From positions 393,991 through 457,990 of the forward strand of contig NZ_KQ033878.1 in NCBI RefSeq assembly GCF_000967245.1: a stretch of 64,000 nt of DNA. The letters run 5' to 3'. The stretch comes from Bombilactobacillus mellis (lineage in GTDB: Bacteria; Bacillota; Bacilli; Lactobacillales; Lactobacillaceae). Positions 55,929 through 64,000 of the stretch are shown in pieces. Under the pieces are notes generated by a model. That model saw only the letters and a list, made by a program, of their open reading frames with translations, did not search any database and was not told the DNA's origin. The translations under genes and the position numbers were made by a program. Within the stretch, counting starts at the first letter, position 1. Each line of letters begins with the position of its first letter.

Positions 55929-55950
55929 TTTTATTTCGCTACCTTTTTAA

Positions 55951-57018
55951 TTAAAGACTTTGATAAACATCCATCAAAGCTTGAGATAAACGCTGACTAG
56001 AAAAATTCTGAGAACAATATTGATAAAATTTTTGTCCCATTGGTCGTAATTGATCTTCCTGCCATTTTTTATAAGCAGCAACCAAGGCCTCTTTTAATTT
56101 ATCCGAATTGGCAGGGGGAATTAACCAACCAGTTTCGTCAGAAATCATCTGATCACAAGATCCGACATCTGTAGCAATTGCAGGTATCCCAAAATTAGCG
56201 GCCTCCAACAAGACTAAGGGAAAACCTTCTGAATTAGAAGTTAAAATAAACAAATCTGATTTCTGATAGTAAGAAGAGGTATCATCATGGAATCCGGTAA
56301 ATTCTACTTTTGTTTCTAAGCCCAAGTTTCTGGACAAATCTTGAAGTTGCTTACGAAGTTCTCCGTCACCAACAATTTTAAGACGAAAATCAAAATCTAC
56401 TTGAGCCAAAGTTTTTAAGAGCAATGCCTGATTCTTAACCGGCGTTAGTCGCGCCACATTAACTAAAGAAAACACATCATGGTGGACAGTTTGCGGCAAT
56501 TTCTCGGAAAAATCCATTGCATTAAAAATAGACCCCATTCTATTTTTATCAATACCTATTTCTTCTAACACCGGTTGAAATTTGGGTGTTATTAAAATGA
56601 AGTGCTCAGCTTTCTTAAGAGCTCGTATATTCATTTGAGTTAACAGCTTACCTTTAATATTATCAGAAAAATCCAATAACGGATTACTATGAATAGTAAC
56701 AACCCATTTGGTTTTTACTTTTTTAGAGACTAAACTCATAATAAAATTAGCCCGCGGTCCATGTGTATTCACAACATCAATTTTATTATCAACAATAAAT
56801 TTACGCAAACGATGAACAACTCTTAAATCAAGTCTTCCTTCTTGATTCATAACGGTTGTGGGAATGTTATATTTAGCCGCCCAATCTGCTACAGGACCTT
56901 TTTCAAAAACTAATAATTGAACGTCAATATTATTTTTTCTTAACGCTCTGATTAAGTTTATGATAATTGTTCGACCACCGCCATTTTCAGTACCTGCGTT
57001 AACCTGTAAAATCTTCAT
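55951..57018 (-). CDS. Family 4 glycosyltransferase
   Basis: This 355-residue GT-B enzyme begins MKILQVNAGTENGGGRTIIINL, a GT4 N-terminal loop, and contains the donor-site block TSNSEGFPLVLLEAANFGIPAIATDVGSCDQMI near residue 265, with the E-x7-E motif of retaining enzymes. It would transfer a sugar from a nucleotide donor to a surface glycan or lipid. GAGAGGAA precedes the ATG at 57018; the 18-base longer reading is rejected. It diverges from the TagA/WecG-like gene and leads into pncB. Substrates are unknown. Confidence 0.88.
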   Translation of the reverse strand: MKILQVNAGTENGGGRTIIINLIRALRKNNIDVQLLVFEKGPVADWAAKYNIPTTVMNQEGRLDLRVVHRLRKFIVDNKIDVVNTHGPRANFIMSLVSKKVKTKWVVTIHSNPLLDFSDNIKGKLLTQMNIRALKKAEHFILITPKFQPVLEEIGIDKNRMGSIFNAMDFSEKLPQTVHHDVFSLVNVARLTPVKNQALLLKTLAQVDFDFRLKIVGDGELRKQLQDLSRNLGLETKVEFTGFHDDTSSYYQKSDLFILTSNSEGFPLVLLEAANFGIPAIATDVGSCDQMISDETGWLIPPANSDKLKEALVAAYKKWQEDQLRPMGQKFYQYCSQNFSSQRLSQALMDVYQSL

Positions 57019-57100
57019 AGGCTTTATTCCTCTCAATCGATTGTTTAAACATCTTATCTATCGTAAACTAAGTATATCAGATAAGGAGTCGAAATTAAAT

Positions 57101-57820
57101 TTGAGTAAAACAGTTACCATCCTCAACCTACCATTTATTAATACTACTAATCAACAATTTCTGCTGGCTTTAACTCAACGTATTCAGCAAAAACAAAACA
57201 CCTTTATTGTTACCGCTAATCCGGAAATTGCAGTTTATGCATATGATCATCCACAATTTCGTCAGCTGATTGCAGCCGCCGACTATATTACTCCGGACGG
57301 AATTGGCATCATTAAAGCTAGTCAGATCATCAAGCAGCCTTTAAAAGAAAGAATCACCGGCTTTGATACTCTGGTTAGTTTGTTGGAGCTTGCTAATCAG
57401 CACCAGCTTAAAATTTATTTATTAGGGGCCCAAAAGGCAGTACTTCAAAAAACTGTTGTCAATATTCAAAAAAAATATCCCCACTTAGAAATTGTTGGTG
57501 CTCATGACGGGTACTTTACTGATGAAAAAGCCATTAGTGCTGAAATTAAAGCAGCCCAGCCGGATATTGTAGCAGTTGCTTTGGGATATCCCAAGCAAGA
57601 ACAATTTATTGCCCGCAACCGGCAGTTAGCCCCAGCTGTTTGGATTGGTGTTGGAGGCAGCTTTGATGTTTTATCCGGATCAGTTAAACGGGCTCCCCAG
57701 CTTTTTCAAAAGCTCAATTTGGAATGGCTTTATCGTTTTCTGAGTCATCCTTCCCGCCTGAGCCGTTTTAAAAATTTACCACGTTTTATTTATCTAGTTA
57801 AACATAACTATAATAAATAA
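57101..57820 (+). CDS. WecG/TagA/CpsF family glycosyltransferase
   Basis: The protein has 239 residues from a TTG start behind AAGGAG (12 bases). It shows TANPEIAVYAYDHPQFRQLIAAADYITPDGIGIIKAS near the start, then ERITGFDTLVSLLE, LGAQKAVLQKTV and VALGYPKQEQFIARN with GVGGSFDVLSGSVKRAPQLFQKLNLEWLYR, the full family pattern. Such enzymes add ManNAc or ManNAcA in teichoic acid linkage units or polysaccharide repeat units. The wecB gene at 20087-21229 could supply UDP-ManNAc. Longer upstream readings overlap the divergent gene and are rejected. Confidence 0.92.
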   Translation: MSKTVTILNLPFINTTNQQFLLALTQRIQQKQNTFIVTANPEIAVYAYDHPQFRQLIAAADYITPDGIGIIKASQIIKQPLKERITGFDTLVSLLELANQHQLKIYLLGAQKAVLQKTVVNIQKKYPHLEIVGAHDGYFTDEKAISAEIKAAQPDIVAVALGYPKQEQFIARNRQLAPAVWIGVGGSFDVLSGSVKRAPQLFQKLNLEWLYRFLSHPSRLSRFKNLPRFIYLVKHNYNK

Positions 57821-57881
57821 TAATGTTCATGTTTATATTACCAAAATAAAAGGAAAAAAGATAAGCAACTTTCAAATAATT

Positions 57882-57920
57882 AAAACGATTAATAACTCAT
57901 AAGAGATTATTAATCGTTTT
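57882..57920. terminator. Bidirectional terminator between TagA/WecG-like and Wzy-like genes
   Basis: A 14-bp perfect stem (AAAACGATTAATAA / TTATTAATCGTTTT) with an 11-base loop lies between the convergent genes, with an A run on the left and a T run on the right. The Wzy-like stop codon (57897-57899) lies in the loop. Confidence 0.85.
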
Positions 57921-59333
57921 ATTATTTACGTTGAATAAACGCCGATTAATAGCAGGTTGCTTGACCAAATAAGCCACAATCATGCTAAAGTAGATACTTA
58001 CAGCCGGGGCATTCAACACGTGTCCCGCCAAAAGTGACATAAAAATTCCAATAGCCACTGCCACATAAAAAAGCAAGTTATCCTGCACCATATCACTGGT
58101 AAAATAGCGGAAAAATTCAAACACTAAATATACTATCGCCACTAATAAAGGTAAAATAATGACAACAAAACCAATAATTCCAAACTGGAAAAAGAGATCA
58201 AACCAATCCATTTCCACCGTTCGCGGGTGTTTACGGTAATTACTGCCATAACCCATGCCAAATAATTTTTGCGATAAGGGGGCTTTCTTAAAATTCTGAC
58301 TATTAAATACAAAATAATTGGTACGACCACTTAACAGCTTGGCCAATAAAGGATTGCCTAATTCTTGATTCTTTAACAAAAATTTTTCATAATGATCCAA
58401 TTTTTTATGATGCTTTTTTCGGTGTAATAATCTTAACTTATTGATTTGATTTTCTTTAATGATTTTCGCCTGAATCACACCATTGTTACGTACCGGCGAT
58501 AATGGATAAGTTCCAGCTATTCCTACAGTAATTAAACACAACAACATAAAATTAATCATCAAATTACGCTTAATTTTATGTGTGTTTGCCTTGCGCTTAT
58601 AAAAAATAAATTGGTAAATAAAAGCAAAGACCAAACCAATAATCATCCCGTAGAAACAACTTTTAGTTCCCACCATAATTACCGAGACTGCTGCTAAAGC
58701 AACTCCCAGCCAACTCCAATAACGGCCTGTTTGCTGACTACTCTGAAAAGCATACAAAATAACTAAGGGAAAAGTAATAGCTAAAATAGCTCCTAGTTCG
58801 TTACCAGCATTAAACCAACCAGTTTGGCCTAATTTACCTTGCGGATAAGTGGAAAAACCAGTCCGGGTAACAGCTGCCAAAAGCATGACTGCATTAATAA
58901 TCATCTCTGCCCAGTAAACTATGCGCGGCAGCAATTGCTGAATCTGATTTTTAGTTAAATTACAAAAAACATAATAAAAACCTATTAAAATAACAAGGTA
59001 ATGAACACTTTTAAACAGCGCTGCTACTTCTGTAAAAGTAGCAAATACAGGCTTATTTAATTTGTTAACAATTAAATTAATAAGCAACACGATTGCTAGT
59101 AAAATAAAATAAATCTGGACATAACGATCGATGGGGCGACTACGTTGTTTAATTGATAAATAAATAAAATAGAGAATAACGACTAACATTATTGCCCGCA
59201 CAACAACGCCTACTGTTAGGCCAAAATGGGGCATCAACCGCGTTTGCCAACCAGTCAAAACATCAAGCACCGGTTGCATAAGAATATAAATTAGTAACAT
59301 CACACTAAATTTAGCTGTATCAATTGTTTTCAA
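57897..59333 (-). CDS. O-antigen ligase/polymerase-like membrane protein
   Basis: This 478-residue membrane protein has about 11-12 hydrophobic segments and one large extracytoplasmic loop (about residues 270-365) rich in Lys and His, the design of Wzy polymerases and WaaL/O-antigen ligases. The later GMGYGSNYRKHPRTVEMDWFDLFFQFGIIGF is typical: the loop Arg/His residues and the following membrane segment contribute to catalysis in this superfamily. It starts with TTG behind GGAG. It follows the GntR gene by 15 bases and is probably co-transcribed with it. The polymer is not known. Confidence 0.85.
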   Translation of the reverse strand: MKTIDTAKFSVMLLIYILMQPVLDVLTGWQTRLMPHFGLTVGVVVRAIMLVVILYFIYLSIKQRSRPIDRYVQIYFILLAIVLLINLIVNKLNKPVFATFTEVAALFKSVHYLVILIGFYYVFCNLTKNQIQQLLPRIVYWAEMIINAVMLLAAVTRTGFSTYPQGKLGQTGWFNAGNELGAILAITFPLVILYAFQSSQQTGRYWSWLGVALAAVSVIMVGTKSCFYGMIIGLVFAFIYQFIFYKRKANTHKIKRNLMINFMLLCLITVGIAGTYPLSPVRNNGVIQAKIIKENQINKLRLLHRKKHHKKLDHYEKFLLKNQELGNPLLAKLLSGRTNYFVFNSQNFKKAPLSQKLFGMGYGSNYRKHPRTVEMDWFDLFFQFGIIGFVVIILPLLVAIVYLVFEFFRYFTSDMVQDNLLFYVAVAIGIFMSLLAGHVLNAPAVSIYFSMIVAYLVKQPAINRRLFNVNNKTINNLL

Positions 59334-59348
59334 AATATAAAACTCCAG

Positions 59349-60047
59349 TTATCTTTCTAAATAAAATTCAAAACGTTCACCGGCATATTGAGCCCGAACA
59401 TATTCAAAGGGGCGACCATTATCCAACATTGTAACTTGTCGTAAACGCAAGATGGATGCACCCCTTTTAATTCTTAATAAATCTGAAACTTTTTCTGAAG
59501 CCAGCATAGCAGAAACTGTCTGAAAAGCATGGCCTAAATGGTAGCCATTTTTTTCCAATGCGTGATATAAAGAGCGAACAATCTCTGGGCGACTAATAGG
59601 AGCAATAATATCAGCCGGAATGGAAGTAATATCAAAGCAAATAGGAACTCCATCGGCTAAACGAATTCTTTCCATACGCAAAATCTTAATTTTAGAATCT
59701 AACTGTAACTGCTCTTTTTCACTAGAAGTGGGATCAGTCAGATAATAAGAAACCAGCTTACTTGATGGCTTTTTGCCCTGCGACAGCATAATATCAGTAA
59801 AGCTAGTCGTTCCTGACATCTTTTCTTGAACTTTGCGACTAGCAATATACGTGCCTGAACCCAGTTTTCGGTGCAAAATCCCCTCATCTACCAACGTTTG
59901 AATAGCTTGACGAATCGTCATTCTGCTGACCTGAAATTGTTGAGCCAAATCCCGCTCAGAAGGAATCCGTTGACCAATATGCCACTTATTAGCAGCAATA
60001 TCTTGCCGAATTTGGTTATGAATACGGACGTAAATAGGCTCTTTCAA
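59349..60047 (-). CDS. GntR family regulator with UTRA domain
   Basis: The N-terminal winged helix is PSERDLAQQFQVSRMTIRQAIQTLVDEGILHRKLGSGTYI, and the C-terminal UTRA ligand domain (about residues 85-230) ends ILRLRQVTMLDNGRPFEYVRAQYAGERFEFYL, as in the HutC/NagR group. These sense phosphorylated sugars or amino-acid derivatives. The start is TTG at 60047 with AAAGGAG eight bases upstream; a GTG one codon earlier is possible. It lies directly before the Wzy-like gene, so it may control that gene or sugars feeding it. Confidence 0.9.
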   Translation of the reverse strand: MKEPIYVRIHNQIRQDIAANKWHIGQRIPSERDLAQQFQVSRMTIRQAIQTLVDEGILHRKLGSGTYIASRKVQEKMSGTTSFTDIMLSQGKKPSSKLVSYYLTDPTSSEKEQLQLDSKIKILRMERIRLADGVPICFDITSIPADIIAPISRPEIVRSLYHALEKNGYHLGHAFQTVSAMLASEKVSDLLRIKRGASILRLRQVTMLDNGRPFEYVRAQYAGERFEFYLER

Positions 60048-60139
60048 CACGCAGTCTCCTTTAATACCTCTCAAACATTAACTTGCCGTAGATATCATTA
60101 TTTTAATTGAATTATTAAAATAAGTCGACCTTTTAGTAA

Positions 60140-60167
60140 TAAAAAAGCTGAAACTTCCGTTTCAGCT
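60140..60167 (-). terminator. Terminator of the tRNA cluster
   Basis: On the minus strand AGCTGAAAC pairs with GTTTCAGCT across four bases and is followed by TTTTTTATT. It ends the Tyr-His-Gln tRNA transcript. Confidence 0.9.
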
Positions 60168-60172
60168 AAATA

Positions 60173-60244
60173 TTGGGTTAGCTGGATTCGAACCAGCGCA
60201 TAATGGAGTCAAAGTCCATTGCCTTACCACTTGGCTATAACCCA
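60173..60244 (-). tRNA. tRNA-Gln (anticodon TTG)
   Basis: The cloverleaf on the minus strand has acceptor TGGGTTA with TAACCCA, the anticodon loop CTTTGAC (TTG) and T-arm GCTGG-TTCGAAT-CCAGC. It is the third tRNA of a Tyr-His-Gln cluster. Its charging would depend on the GatCAB enzyme encoded in this window if no GlnRS exists. Confidence 0.93.
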
Positions 60245-60253
60245 TTCATAAAG

Positions 60254-60328
60254 GGCGGTATATGAGACTCGAACTCATGTATGCCGGTGCCACAAACCGG
60301 TGTGTTAACCAGCTTCACCAATACCGCC
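60254..60328 (-). tRNA. tRNA-His (anticodon GTG)
   Basis: The minus strand gives G(-1) plus GCGGTAT pairing with ATACCGC and C73, as in Bacillus tRNA-His; the anticodon loop is TTGTGGC (GTG) and the T-arm is CATGA-GTTCGAG-TCTCATA. The extra 5' G is encoded, as in most bacteria. Confidence 0.93.
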
Positions 60329-60403
60329 ACCAAGACAAGAATTATACATTCAATCCATAACTGTTTGAAAGGTCTTGAAAAGTTATCCTTGCCCAACTCT
60401 CAA

Positions 60404-60486
60404 TGGAAGGGAGTGGATTCGAACCACCGAACCCGAAGGAGCGGATTTACAGTCCGCCGCGTTTAGCCAGACTTCGCTACCCTTCC
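60404..60486 (-). tRNA. tRNA-Tyr (anticodon GTA)
   Basis: This is an 83-nt type II tRNA on the minus strand: acceptor GGAAGGG with CCCTTCC, anticodon loop CTGTAAA (GTA) in a GCGGA / TCCGC stem, a long variable arm and T-arm GGTGG-TTCGAAT-CCACT. It is the likely effector of the tyrS T-box at 25884-26096. Confidence 0.93.
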
Positions 60487-60575
60487 TGAATACTAACTTA
60501 AGAACAATAAATATAATAATAAATTTATGACCATTTTGCAAGCCCTAATTTAAAATTCTTAAGTAGTATTTTGAT

Positions 60576-62060
60576 TTAATTAACTCCGGCCATCAATTTT
60601 TCAATTCTTGGAGTAATTAATAACAGAATAATTGCAAACACGATAGCAACAATTCCCACTACGCCAAAATATGCCATTTGATGCCCTGGATAAAATTGAA
60701 CCACCTTCGCATTGATTGCTTGTCCCGCAGCATCAGCTAAGAACCACATACTCATCATTTCTGAAGAAAATGCTTTAGGTGCTAATTTTGTTGTGACAGA
60801 AAGTCCAATAGGAGAAATCAACATTTCCCCAATTTCAATAATTCCCCAAGTTAAAACTAACCACCAAGGATTAACCTTATTACCATGACTGGTCATGATC
60901 GGAATCAAAAGTACTAAATAAGAAAAACCGGTAATCATTAAACCTAACCAGAATTTAGCTGGCGAAGATGGCTGCTTTTGGCCTAATTTTGTCCACAACC
61001 AAGCAAAAATTGGAGTATACAAAACAATAAACAACGGATTCAACGATTGGAACCAGCTAGGAACTAACTTATCTAAATGAAAACCGAGAAAATTAATATT
61101 TACATTTAATTGAGTATTATTGGCTACAAATAAACCTAAAACTGTGGAGCCCTGCTCTTCAATTGCCCAAAAAATAACTGCAGCAATAAATAAAGTAATA
61201 TAAGCCCGCACTCTAGATTTTTCAATTTTAGTAACCTTTTTACTCGATAAAATAATCACGAAATAAGCAATTGGTAAAGCAACACCCAAAAATGTGAATA
61301 ACGAAATAATATTTTTAATATTCACTGCATGCATCGCCAGCAAAATTACAAAAATAACGGCAATACCAACGACACACCAAAGAACCCGCTTAATGAAAGT
61401 TCTCAATTCCGCTGCTGATAGCGGATCAGGTGCTTGCAAACTATTATCGGGTAAATATTTTTTACCTTGAAAATAATAAGTAACTAAACCAAAGAACATT
61501 CCAACTGCAGCTAGAGAAAAACCTACATGAAAATTAAAAGACTTCCAAGCCTGACCAACAATAATAGGGGCTAATAAGGAACCAAAATTTATTCCCATTA
61601 CAAAAATACTGAAACCCGCATCACGCCGAGGATCATTTTCACTATACAAGCCGCCGACCATTTCTGACACATTGGGTTTTAATAAGCCGGTTCCAATGGT
61701 AATAAATAAAATGGAAAGATATAAAGTCGGCTGTCCCATCGGCAGAGATAAGAAAATATGACCAAACATAATTAAGACGCCGCCCCAAAAAACAGTACGG
61801 CGACTTCCTAGGATACGATCACTAATAAATCCTCCTAAAACACTCGTCATATAAACTAAAGAACCATAAATGGACATAATAGAAACTGCGGTTACTTGAT
61901 CAAATCCTAATCCCCCTTGACTAACCGCATAATACATATAGTATAGCAAAATCGCACGCATACCATAATAACTGAATCTTTCCCAAAATTCAGTCATAAA
62001 TAAGGTCGACAAACCATAAGGTTGGCCGAAGAATTTTTTTTCTTTTCCTTTAGTAGACAT
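60576..62060 (-). CDS. dtpT: POT family di-/tripeptide:proton symporter
   Basis: This 494-residue transporter has about 14 membrane segments. The N-terminal PTR2 signature is EFWERFSYYGMRAILLYYMY (E-x-x-E-R-F-x-x-Y family motif), then GGFISDRILGSRRTVFWGG, then FSIFVMGINFGSLLAPII, and later FWAIEEQGSTVLGLF. It imports di- and tripeptides with protons, an important nitrogen source for lactic acid bacteria that cannot make many amino acids. AGGAGAAG precedes the ATG. It stands alone. Confidence 0.95.
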   Translation of the reverse strand: MSTKGKEKKFFGQPYGLSTLFMTEFWERFSYYGMRAILLYYMYYAVSQGGLGFDQVTAVSIMSIYGSLVYMTSVLGGFISDRILGSRRTVFWGGVLIMFGHIFLSLPMGQPTLYLSILFITIGTGLLKPNVSEMVGGLYSENDPRRDAGFSIFVMGINFGSLLAPIIVGQAWKSFNFHVGFSLAAVGMFFGLVTYYFQGKKYLPDNSLQAPDPLSAAELRTFIKRVLWCVVGIAVIFVILLAMHAVNIKNIISLFTFLGVALPIAYFVIILSSKKVTKIEKSRVRAYITLFIAAVIFWAIEEQGSTVLGLFVANNTQLNVNINFLGFHLDKLVPSWFQSLNPLFIVLYTPIFAWLWTKLGQKQPSSPAKFWLGLMITGFSYLVLLIPIMTSHGNKVNPWWLVLTWGIIEIGEMLISPIGLSVTTKLAPKAFSSEMMSMWFLADAAGQAINAKVVQFYPGHQMAYFGVVGIVAIVFAIILLLITPRIEKLMAGVN

Positions 62061-62137
62061 TCACACTTCTCCTAAAACTAAATAGTATCTTCTAATTCTA
62101 ATATTTATTAGAATAAAAGTCAAAAATCACTCTACAT

Positions 62138-62761
62138 TTAATTAAGCCATCCCCAAGTTGACAACTCCCAGCTTCTTTTAGCAGTGCCTGATACATAAGG
62201 ATTTCCGGCAACATAAAAACGTAACGGACGATTTTGCCAAGCACCGGCACTGACATTAACCCGTGGTGCAGCAATAATACGACGGGGCTCTTTTTTACGC
62301 TGAGGTGAGACACTTAACGGCGATTGTGACAATAATTGTTGATTCAATGCAAAAGAATTGATACCTAAAGCGGCCATTAATTTACCTGGGCCATTAGTCA
62401 GATTATAGCCATTTAAATGGCGATTCTGTTCCATAATTTTTTCTCCTTGTGTAGGTTGTAATGCGCGAATCAGAATCCCCTGCGGCTCTCCGGCTGCTTG
62501 AGTTGCAATATCAAACATATAATGTCCATAAATTGAATAAATATAAATCGTTCCTGCAGGGCCATACAAGGCCTCATTACTGGGACTGCGGCGACCTTGA
62601 AAGGAGTGAGCCGCTGAATCTTTGATACCCATATACGACTCGGCTTCAACAATTAAGCCACCGACCACTCCTTTTGGAGATTGGTATAATAATTCATGTC
62701 CCAACAAGTTTTGCGTAATTATATCGGTAGTTGCCTTAGCAAAAAAATTTTCAATAGTCAT
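62138..62761 (-). CDS. 3-methyladenine DNA glycosylase (AAG/MPG type)
   Basis: This 207-residue enzyme removes alkylated purines from DNA. It contains ARDLLGHEL-like AQNLLGHELLY, then the catalytic VEAESYMGIKDSAAHSFQGRRSPSNEALYGPAGTIYIYSIYGHYMFDI block, with Glu in VEAESY, and NGPGKLMAALGI further on. It has the single-domain form related to human AAG. AAGGAAG precedes the ATG. It diverges from the DUF488 gene, with about 45 bases between starts. Together with ogt it gives the window two alkylation-repair functions. Confidence 0.94.
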   Translation of the reverse strand: MTIENFFAKATTDIITQNLLGHELLYQSPKGVVGGLIVEAESYMGIKDSAAHSFQGRRSPSNEALYGPAGTIYIYSIYGHYMFDIATQAAGEPQGILIRALQPTQGEKIMEQNRHLNGYNLTNGPGKLMAALGINSFALNQQLLSQSPLSVSPQRKKEPRRIIAAPRVNVSAGAWQNRPLRFYVAGNPYVSGTAKRSWELSTWGWLN

Positions 62762-62807
62762 GTTATCTTCCTTTAATGATGATAAAATTAAGAATGGTGA
62801 TGAAATT

Positions 62808-63170
62808 ATGAGATTACAATTAGAGCGTATCTATCAGCAGCCCCAAAATACTGCTGGCTATCGGATTTTAGTTGATCGTCTTTGGCCGCGGGGAATTTCC
62901 AAAGTGAATGCTCATTTAGATTATTGGTTTAAAGATATTGCTCCCAGTAACGAATTGCGCAGTTGGTTTAATCATGAACCCCAAAAATTTCCCATATTTG
63001 CTGAAAAATATAACTTGGAGTTACAAGCCAACCCCAAAACTTCCCAATTTATACAGTTAGTTCAACAGCATTTAAAAACTGAAGATGTAATTTTACTTTA
63101 TGGTGCCAAAGATCAACAACATAATCAAGCTGTAGTTCTTTATAATTTTGTTAAACAACAATTAAAGTAG
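62808..63170 (+). CDS. DUF488 family protein
   Basis: This 120-residue protein begins with a RIYQQP block and carries YRILVDRLWPRGISK and HLDYWFKDIAPSNELRSWFNHEP, the DUF488 (YeaO-like) signature with the conserved Arg-Leu-Trp-Pro-Arg-Gly. The end VILLYGAKDQQHNQAVVLYNFV is also typical. The start at 62808 has GGTGA upstream and needs no overlap with the glycosylase gene. Function is unknown; nearby homologs are linked to stress responses only by context. A GNAT gene follows after eight bases. Confidence 0.85.
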   Translation: MRLQLERIYQQPQNTAGYRILVDRLWPRGISKVNAHLDYWFKDIAPSNELRSWFNHEPQKFPIFAEKYNLELQANPKTSQFIQLVQQHLKTEDVILLYGAKDQQHNQAVVLYNFVKQQLK

Positions 63171-63178
63171 GTGCTTCG

Positions 63179-63616
63179 ATGAAAATTATCAGTACTAGAT
63201 CCCTTAATTCAACTATTTATCAAGATAGTTTAAAAATTCGGCAAAAAGTTTTCGTCCAAGAACAACATGTTCCTAACGATCTGGAGATCGATGAACACGA
63301 AAATGACTGCTGCTATTACGTACTCTATAATGAGAAACTTCCTTTAGCCACTGCGCGCACTTATGTCACGAGTGATGGAGGCTGGCATATTCAAAGAGTA
63401 GCCGTTTTACAGCCTTATCGTCAGCAAGGATATGCTCGGCAAGTATTGAAATATATTGAGCAACAGGCCTTAAAACAGCAGATACCTTATTTAGTTTTAG
63501 GAGCCCAGGATCAAGCCCAAGGATTTTATCTTAAATTAGGTTTTAAAGTCAATGGTCCTCAATATTTAGATGCTGGGATTAAACACCACGAAATGATTAA
63601 ATCTTTACCAAAATAG
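63179..63616 (+). CDS. GNAT family N-acetyltransferase (ElaA/YjcF-like)
   Basis: This 145-residue GNAT protein has the substrate-side N-terminus SLKIRQKVFVQEQHVPNDLEIDEHEN, typical of the YjcF/ElaA branch, then the acetyl-CoA loop VAVLQPYRQQGYARQVLKYIEQQA (R/Q-x-x-G-x-A), and ends LGFKVNGPQYLDAGIKHHEM. The acceptor is unknown for this branch. AGGTG precedes the ATG. It is co-transcribed with the DUF488 gene and followed by a terminator. Confidence 0.9.
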   Translation: MKIISTRSLNSTIYQDSLKIRQKVFVQEQHVPNDLEIDEHENDCCYYVLYNEKLPLATARTYVTSDGGWHIQRVAVLQPYRQQGYARQVLKYIEQQALKQQIPYLVLGAQDQAQGFYLKLGFKVNGPQYLDAGIKHHEMIKSLPK

Positions 63617-63630
63617 TCATTAATAAATAA

Positions 63631-63670
63631 AAAAGCTGGAATATCATAGATAATCCGGCTTTTACTTTTT
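63631..63670. terminator. Terminator downstream of the GNAT gene
   Basis: AAAAGCTGGA pairs with TCCGGCTTTT (one G-U pair) across a 13-base loop and is followed by ACTTTTTATTT. A-rich DNA on the left gives some function on the minus strand too. Confidence 0.75.
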
Positions 63671-63736
63671 ATTTATTACTAGACCAATAAAAACAGATAA
63701 ATAATCATAATTCTTTTTTAAGACTAATAAAAATAA

Positions 63737-63771
63737 AGCCACATTTTCCTAAGAAATAGGAAAATGTGGCT
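63737..63771 (-). terminator. Terminator after tRNA-Thr
   Basis: A perfect 15-bp stem (AGCCACATTTTCCTA / TAGGAAAATGTGGCT) with a five-base loop is followed on the minus strand by TTATTTTTATT; no T run exists on the plus strand. Confidence 0.8.
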
Positions 63772-63885
63772 GTGAAATCCCAATAAAGAGTGGGGAGATG
63801 TACATAAAAATGTACACTGCAATTCTACAAAAAAACAGAGAAGTAAGCAAAAGAACTGCAACAAAAATCTGCAACAAATAAATTA

Positions 63886-63958
63886 TGCCAGCTGCAGGGC
63901 TCGAACCTGTGACCCCCGGATTACGACACCGATGCTCTACCAACTGAGCTAAGCTGGC
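63886..63958 (-). tRNA. tRNA-Thr (anticodon CGT)
   Basis: On the minus strand the acceptor GCCAGCT pairs with AGCTGGC, the D-arm is GCTC-AGTTGGTA-GAGC, and the T-arm is ACAGG-TTCGAGC-CCTGC with one mismatch at its base. The anticodon loop reads GTCGTAA with CGT (Thr, ACG codons). The last pair of the anticodon stem is U31-U39, so the stem has four canonical pairs. The identity is the best reading of the loop. Confidence 0.82.
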
Positions 63959-64000
63959 TCAAACTAAAATTACAAAAAAAGCCGGAAACCCGACCTTGCC

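Noticed and set aside
60491..60568. Imperfect 12-bp inverted repeat (around CTTAAGAA / TTCTTAAG) between tRNA-Tyr and dtpT
   Set aside because: The loop is over 50 bases, there is no T run, and the sequence is very AT-rich; a terminator or small mobile repeat is not supported.

Overview
The window is a 64-kb chromosomal stretch of a low-GC Gram-positive bacterium, best read as a member of the Lactobacillaceae; I cannot fix the genus. The evidence is AT-rich DNA, strong AGGAGG-type ribosome binding sites, frequent GTG and TTG starts, a T-box leader on tyrS, GatCAB tRNA-dependent amidation, mevalonate-pathway genes, a CamS lipoprotein, two TrmA-family rRNA methyltransferases without an iron-sulfur cluster, and POT and Opu-type transporters. 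Most of it is ordinary chromosome in short, mainly minus-strand operons.

Layout. 1-5.8 kb: the 3' end of a Clp ATPase, then a PadR-DUF1700-DUF4097-ABC operon in which one permease has lost its last membrane helix to an in-frame stop. 5.8-11.7 kb: prfC, ogt, a DUF402 phosphatase, recX and an rRNA methyltransferase. 11.7-16 kb: a candidate structured RNA of about 345 nt with its own promoter and terminator, followed by thiolase-mvaA-mvaS. 16-30 kb: galU, YihY, map, flavodoxin, gtrA, wecB, tRNA-Arg, a DEAD-box helicase, a Gfo/Idh oxidoreductase, a degenerate GH25 protein, T-box/tyrS, ilvE and a quaternary-amine ABC transporter. 30-32.7 kb: a PEPCK/HPr-kinase-like protein and a two-gene DNA-repair-like pair.

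The accessory part is 32.9-37.5 kb. It holds a solitary DUF262-DUF1524 (GmrSD-like) gene, about 0.8 kb of empty DNA, and a 1.7-kb insertion carrying a toxin-antitoxin pair. The insertion is bounded by 62-bp direct repeats, one of which is the 3' end of rlmCD. The original rlmCD terminator appears stranded on the far side of the insertion, so this looks like a remnant integrative element that used the gene's 3' end as its attachment site.

37.5-52.8 kb is housekeeping: rlmCD, dagK, gatBAC, camS, ligA, pcrA, purB, a PurK-like protein without the usual active-site residues, xpt, a GH73 glucosaminidase and csp. 53-64 kb holds tRNA-Leu, an NAD-salvage operon (pncB, nadE) with a glycosyltransferase, surface-polysaccharide genes (TagA/WecG-like, Wzy-like) with a GntR regulator, tRNAs Tyr, His and Gln, dtpT, a 3-methyladenine glycosylase, DUF488, a GNAT and tRNA-Thr.

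The strongest candidates for something new are the structured RNA at 11.8-12.1 kb, the repeat-flanked insertion in rlmCD, the PEPCK/HPrK-like protein, and three conserved but apparently catalytically disarmed proteins (GH25, PurK-like, ABC permease). All assignments come from reading the sequence; no database search was run.
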